This document shows positions 58,459-64,000 of a stretch of 64,000 nt of DNA, piece after piece (the stretch's first letter is position 1; each line of letters begins with the position of its first letter). The translations under genes and the position numbers were made by a program. Under the pieces are notes generated by a model. The model did not search any database and had not been told where the DNA came from. It saw only the letters and a list, made by a program, of their open reading frames with translations. The DNA is from Rhipidocladum racemiflorum (Eukaryota > Streptophyta > Magnoliopsida > Poales > Poaceae), in the NCBI GenBank assembly GCA_036346355.1, contig CM070590.1, forward strand, positions 41,201,749-41,265,748, written 5' to 3'.

Positions 58459-58471
58459 TTGGTATCGAGGC
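58459..58471 (+). other. F primer-binding site, variant
   Basis: TTGGTATCGAGGC sits where the other elements have TTGGTATCAGAGC, directly after the LTR. The first eight bases match initiator-Met tRNA; the rest differ. Confidence 0.75.
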
Positions 58472-61400
58472 AATTTGTAGGTCCTTGGAATGTCTATTTT
58501 TAGTGTCATACTATAGGATACAACTAAAATGTGATGTGGAATAACTTAGAAACATGGCCTAGGTTTTAACTAAAATTTTGTCATAGGATAGCAACATTAA
58601 AACTTGTGTAAGTGGAATCACTAATTTAAAATTTAACACACATGGATGCACAGTAGGAAAGGGTATGGGTATCGTTGCCTTATGCTTAAAGGTTGAATTT
58701 AAGCTTTGTTGTTGAATGCTACTTTTGATGATGTATAATGCTATATTTATGATAGATTTGATTGAGGCCCTGTTTGTTTGCCCTATGGATTATATAATCC
58801 AGTTTATATAAGTTAATAGGGAAACAAACAGCCTAGATTATAATCTAGATTATATAATCTAAAGCATGAGATTATAATAATCTATAAGCAGCCATTAGGG
58901 TGCTTATATAATCTCAAACTAATAATCCAACACAGTAATAATCCAGGAAAACAAACAACCCACCGGCTTATTTAAAGGTAGCTTATATAATCCAGCTTAT
59001 ATAATCCAACACCAAAAAGCTGGATTATATAAGCTGGAGAAGGAAACAAACAGGGCCATGAGTTGCTTCATTTGTGATAAAGTGTGGTTGTGGTGCCGAA
59101 GGGTTTCGGTCACCTTTTGTTTGTAGTGAGGCTGTGGTTTGACGGTGTGGCCGGGTAGAGTCACCACCGAAGAACTATTATACCCCTGTAGGGAAAGAGT
59201 ACTTATCCGTGTACATGCGTAGATCGGGTAGTGACTGGAGTCAAATAGAAGAGGTTGGTGATGGATTCCTTCGGATGTTCTTTACCGTCTTGACGGTCGG
59301 TTTTGGTTGGTTTTCTGGTATGTGGTTGGTTCGAAACCGAGGAAATGCTTAGTTTTGAGAACTAGCTGTTTTTTCCTTTTGTCGTTTTTTGGTTTTGTCT
59401 CCTTTTAGTGAAGTCACTTAAGAATAGTTCTACGTTGCGATTCTTTTGGTCACAATTTTGTTTTGGCACCTGATTTATTGTGATGGACCTGTCGTTGGGA
59501 GGAAATTTACGTGGTTGTTGTTTCCGATTTTTTTAAAAAAGAAGGGGTTGGAGTTTCTCTGTTGCAGATCAAGCTGGATGGAGCTAAGTTTGAATCTTTA
59601 TCGGAAAATATTAGTTGGACATTTGGTCTTCCCTTTTGCATCCGTCTTCCTTTGTGGAAAGTGTAGGTTTTGGATTTCTTGAAGAGTTTTGGCTACTATG
59701 ATTGGACATTTGAGGGTCGAGCTCTCTTGCATTTATGTTTGGATTTTGCTTTTCTTCCTTGCACGAAAAGAAGAATTTTTATCGGTGTTTGTTCTTGATC
59801 TAGAACTGTGTTTGTTTTTAATGTTTTGGATTGCCTCCTGTTTGTCAAGGGTAGGTGACCCATGGCGGTGTTTAGAAATTTTATGTACGTGTTATGTAGT
59901 ATGTAACAATGTGGTTTATGGAATGATGTACTTCTAAGTTAATTTGTGAGTTGAATCAATTAAAATGTAATTGTTATCTTTAGCTTGAGATTAAATAAAC
60001 TTCTAGTATTGTAGATTGCTCTATAGCGATAATGATTGAATGTGTTAATGTGCATGCTTAGGATTTATTGCATTATTTTAATGTGCCCTTGACCATGGAC
60101 AATGTTTAAAGCTTTAAATCTTGATGCGTAGTTAGAACATTACGATGATGTAAACTCTTGTGAAGGTAATAGAAAATTAGTGGGCTATTTAGAGACATTT
60201 TAATATAAGGTCGGTAGAACAATTTAATTGTAATGGTGGACTCATCGATATTGTTAAAGAAACCATCTTTGGTTCTTTAAAGATGTTCTAATTTAATCGT
60301 GTTGGCTAGTGACTTTAACTTGGAAATTGATTAGAGTTGATATTTATGGCGTTGCAAACTATTAGTAGATTCGGAAGTATGCGATTACGTTCCAATAATG
60401 CTAGTATCGATATCAATTGGGAAGACATAAGTTTTTGCCATTGCCATAAGAGCTTTGTGATGATTTCACCTATTCGATTCACTTTAAAAAAAGGCTGGAG
60501 TATGTCTTGGAGTGGCAATTTTACTACAACCCGTGTATAGGGTAGCTAAAAAAAAAAATTAAATTTAATTTAGCGTTGTTGTTATAAGAGCTTTGGATGG
60601 CTTAAATTATTCAATCTATTTTACATAGTTGGAGTATGTTGTGTAGTGATAGTTTGTCATAGCCTATGGATAGGGTAACTAAAAGCAATGTTGTTGTTTT
60701 ACAATTATGCCAATTATTGATATTGATGACTTAGTAGTGGTGGTAACTGATTAGATTAATTGTTGAAAACCTTTGTTAAAATGGTGGAAATTGTAACATG
60801 TTGTGATGGAGTGAACCAGGGATAGTTAGCATGACGCGTGATTTTGTCCTTAATAAATGTATGTTTTAAACTTCTATTTATGATTGGTGCCTTGTTGAGA
60901 TAATATTTACTTGTTGAGTCATCTTTTAGGTGAATAAATTTCCATTGTCGAGATGTTGACGCGTATGTGGTATGGAATTTATAGGTTCATCATGCTTTGA
61001 AAGACTTGTTGAAGCACGCCTTTCAAATTTAGAATATGATGATATAGGTTAGGCTGCTCCGTGGGGATCTTGATGAGGTAGTGTTGGTTGGATGTGTTTT
61101 TATAAGCACTGTGAACTTTATTTATAATTGTGGAAAAGGTAATAAGAGTAAGAATTTGTTGTGTAGTTGTTGTTAAATCCTGATGGGCCTTCTCAATGAG
61201 TAAATAGGGAATATTGAAATCTAAATGGTAAGGGTAGTGGAATGCTATAGATGGCGGGAGTTATCTTGAACTTATGTTTAACAATTCATATGGATTGGTT
61301 TGTTTGTTTGATATTTGGGTTGAATACTTTCGGTCAAAGTATTCTTTGTCTTGTGTTTGAGTTTCCCTAAACTTAGAATGATTATGCCAAATGTGGGTTA

Positions 61401-62980
61401 ATTTCGAGGCTTAAAACAAGGATAAAAGAATGATTAACCTTGAAGTAATTTGTGGAGATTTTGGAATGTTATTCTATTAAATATCGTCATTCATTCATCT
61501 TTGATAAGAAAACTAGCTTAAGTTATGAATGCAACATTTATGCTCAAGGATGTATGCTTTGACTGTGTCCGTAGTTTTCAAGGTCGAGTTATCGGTTGCA
61601 TTGTTGATCAAAAGAAGTAGCTAATCCAATGTAAGATTTGGAACTTCATGATCTGGAAATATTTGTATTTCTATTTTGGGCTAGAGTTTTGTTGTGGTGT
61701 GAGGTGTTTGACAGTTTTTGTTTAAGAGACGATTCTTCTGGTTGTGACATGAATGATATTCGTGGTTGAAACAATTTTTTCTGTTGGGAAGTGAGTTTGG
61801 TTCCTTTTTAAGGAAAAAGAGATGGTGGTTGTGTGGAAGCATTTAATTCCTTGATCGGTTTCTTTTTACGAATGGCTCGGCCTTGGATAAAAGTGAGATG
61901 ATTTGTTTTGGTAAAAGTGAAATGCATTTGCGAAGACTTTCGCGGTGTTTCTCTTTTGAATAGAGCTTCTCCCGAAGAAAATTTTTTGGTGGTTTTGGTT
62001 CTATGGAGTTCCTCTTCCAAGTTGAGTTCCGTGTATGTGAATTTCAGCCCTTTGGTTTAAAGGTGGTGATTGTCGATTCGTTGTGTTAGTGAGAATTAAG
62101 ATTTCTTTTACGTTCAAGCTTGGGGTAAGAAAATGAATGTTTATGTTATGGTTGAGTTTATTCAAGGATTGTACTCCTTGCCCTGGTCCTTGGGTGGCAG
62201 AATGTGACGGCGAAACCTACTTACAAGGGAAAACTAGAGTGGAGTCGCTGATCGTAAGTAGTTTAAAAGTGAAGAGTAAAGGAAGGTTGTGTATGACTCA
62301 ATTCAAACCTTTTTTGGAGAATTGTTTTCATTGATGTGTTCCTCGGTGGGGTTGCTTAATTTAGTAGTGGACAACTTGGAAGTTGCAGGTAATTACATTA
62401 ATTTTTTGGAACTTTTGTCACTGGGTTCGGCGAGTTTGTGTCAACCGTAGTGATTGTGTTCGGTTGTTATTGTTTCTCATGATTTACGGACCCTGGTTGT
62501 AAAGTAGGCTATCTCTGTCGTTGGTAAGGGTGGATATTGGTTCTTTTTGTAAAAGATCAATCACTTGTAGGAGATAGGAGTTTGTGTTTGGGTTGATTTA
62601 GAGACTTACCTAGAGCGTTGTGTCTCACATGGTTCGCGTCGTCGAATCGACGAACTGTGGTAGAGGAGTTGAGATTGGAATGCGGAGTTTCGCGATCGGG
62701 TTGAAGAGAGAAGTGGGAGTTGAGATTCCAGATCGATACCAGATTCACTTAATAGGTGTCCTTTATTTAATAGGGGAATAGTTCGTGTTAGTGTCCAATG
62801 AAAGATTTGTGGACAAATTAGTCTCGAAAGGGATGCAACTTGGGAACTTGAGGACCAGATGCGGAAGAAGTATCCTACACTCTTTGAGGATGCTGAAGGT
62901 AAAGTGTTGATTACCATTTTGCCTTCCTTTTTTTTAAAGGTTCCGTAGCAAAGAGGAGTAGATTCGGGGACGAATCCTTT
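58472..62980 (+). other. F non-coding interior
   Basis: It starts with the same post-PBS sequence as A-family elements (TAGGTCCTTGGAATG). It contains a MITE (58766-59057), the leader block (59092-59245) and then AT-rich sequence collinear with E. No gag or pol motif. The inverted repeat GATTCGGGGACGAATCC lies next to the PPT. Confidence 0.75.
58766..59057. mobile_element. MITE (292 bp) in F interior
   Basis: Terminal inverted repeats GGCCCTGTTTGTTT and its complement. AT-rich body with repeated CTTATATAATCCA blocks that can fold on itself. No coding capacity. TGA on both sides (58763-58765 and 59059-59061) could be a 3-bp duplication if the right end is 59058. Superfamily not certain (PIF/Harbinger or hAT type). 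Confidence 0.8.
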
Positions 62981-62994
62981 TAAGGAGGGGAGAA
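62981..62994 (+). other. F polypurine tract
   Basis: TAAGGAGGGGAGAA directly before the 3' LTR start TGTGATGCC. Confidence 0.9.
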
Positions 62995-64000
62995 TGTGAT
63001 GCCTTAGAGCGTCAGAGCGATTCTAGGGTTCCTTTTCCTGGTTTTGTTTCGGGAGAGGAATGAAGGATTTGTCGGGGGATGAAATAATTGAAGTTTATCT
63101 GGCGTATTAATATTAAATTTGGAGTTGTCGGGCTAGAAACAGTGGGCCGAGGAAAACCTGGGCTTGGGATGCGAATCCCCTCCCCATCTCTCTCTCTTTT
63201 CCGCTAGTGGGCCGGCCCACCATATAAAAGGGGTGTCACCCCCCCAAAAGCCCTAGGGCGCCCCCCTTCCTCCCCTAGCAGCCACACCACCCCTCCTCTT
63301 CCTCCCCTTGCGTGGTGGCTCAAGATCCACCGCGAAACGCGAAGGAGCAAGCGAGAAGAGGATGCGTGGAGGCGTGGAGGACGAGCAGATTTCCGTTTCG
63401 GGAATCGTCGCGCGTTTTTCGTGGGTTCTCAAGGGAGAACTCAAGGTAAAATTCACAATCTTTTACCCCTGTTCTACCTAGGGATTAGGAGTGTATTAGA
63501 TCTGGTGGTGAGTGATTTAGATGGATCTTGATGGGGGAGAAGGGTAGATGTTCACGTGGTGCTGTTTTTGGAAGGGGAGATTGTGCAGCGCGGATTGTTT
63601 CGCATTTTACGTGGCATAGACGATTTTTCCTGCAAAAACCTATAACTAGAAAGTTGTAGATCTCGTCAATATCTAGCTACTGCAATTTTTTTGTATTTTT
63701 ATGATTTGTATAAAAAAAATACGAAATTGTGAAGAGAGGGTGATGCTGTTTGACCCGGACAGATTGGGGTTTTTGGCGCTTAAGAAGGGAACGGGGATTA
63801 GGAAGCGTGTGTTCGAGTTGTGTGATCATTTGTGATGTCGCTATGTACTGAAATAATACTTGTACAGGTGGTGCCCCTTCTGGACGCAACTAGGTTCGTC
63901 ATCCACGTTGGTAAAGGCAAGTGGAAGTAGCGGTCTTGCTAAACTATAACTCGCTATTTGTTTCGTCTTCAATATAAACCTTAATTGCAGCACACCTACA
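62995..64000 (+). repeat. F 3' LTR, cut by window edge
   Basis: Nearly identical to 56616-57620. TATA near 63221, donor at 63446, exon-like block 63868-63916. Confidence 0.93.

Larger units (their letters stand above)
56616..64000 (+). mobile_element. F: second LARD-type family, truncated by window edge
   Basis: 5' LTR 56616-58457 (1842 bp), a variant PBS, 4.5-kb interior without element genes, PPT (62981-62994) and the first 1006 bases of the 3' LTR. The LTRs are nearly identical (young insertion). The LTR differs from the A family in most of its length, but the interior is collinear with A-family interiors, so the two families are related. It was inserted in B2 gag; left target ATGAG. Confidence 0.9.

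Noticed and set aside
1..64000. tRNA, rRNA, centromeric satellite or organelle DNA
   Set aside because: No cloverleaf with A and B boxes, no rRNA core motifs and no tandem satellite of about 155-180 bp were noticed. PBS sequences only mimic tRNA ends.

Overview
This is plant nuclear DNA. It looks like gene-poor heterochromatin of a grass: rice-type Tekay/Del and Sirevirus retrotransposons, initiator-Met-tRNA primer sites throughout, and a CACTA fragment. I see no complete host gene, tRNA, rRNA, satellite or CRISPR array. Almost all of the 64 kb is LTR retrotransposons inserted into one another. The species is inferred, perhaps Oryza or a relative.

Layout. 1-~5340: a minus-strand Ty1/copia (Sirevirus-like) element cut by the window edge, with a decayed gag-pol and its 5' LTR. 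~5340-6082: the only non-LTR island, with a GC-rich exon-like segment. From 6083 to the right edge lies a nested stack of Ty3-type elements. The outer shell (A1) has an inverted LTR at 6083-7669/19526-20099, a non-coding internal region at 20100-23869 and a direct LTR at 23870-24203/26496-27921. Into A1 went B1 (7670-19520, full-length Tekay-like, TSD TTATA), a solo LTR (24204-26490, TSD GCGCC) and element C (minus, from 27922). C carries a CACTA fragment (32844-34089), and its 5' LTR was hit by a second Tekay-like element, B2 (35576-36828 and 53419-56615). B2 was hit by D (36829-44287) and F (56616 to the edge). D's 5' LTR holds a 3.55-kb Tekay-type solo LTR (38147-41700, TSD AATTG), and D's interior holds E (44288-53418). 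F's interior holds a MITE (58766-59057).

Coding capacity. Only the copia element and the two Tekay-like elements encode proteins, and all are broken. The best survivor is a 506-codon reverse transcriptase-RNase H frame in B2 (53829-55349) with all catalytic acidic residues present. Elements A1, C, D, E and F, and the 24204 solo LTR, belong to two related non-autonomous (LARD-like) families. They have long LTRs (about 2.3-2.45 kb, or 1.84 kb for F), PBS and PPT, but 4-kb interiors without gag or pol, so they must have used proteins supplied in trans.

Most interesting signal. The LTRs of both LARD families carry the same intron-like layout: an AG|GTA-type donor, a 49-58-nt block bounded by CAG| and an AG|GCAAGT (GC-type) donor, then a pyrimidine-rich TTTAG or TTTCAG acceptor. 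The micro-exon block and its GC donor are present in all nine copies where the region is in the window. Other points of note are the inverted-LTR structure of A1, the mismatched flanks of E (a trace of recombination between elements), clusters of indels in CHG/CG contexts in B1 that may be assembly error, and conserved hairpins in the LTRs and interiors.
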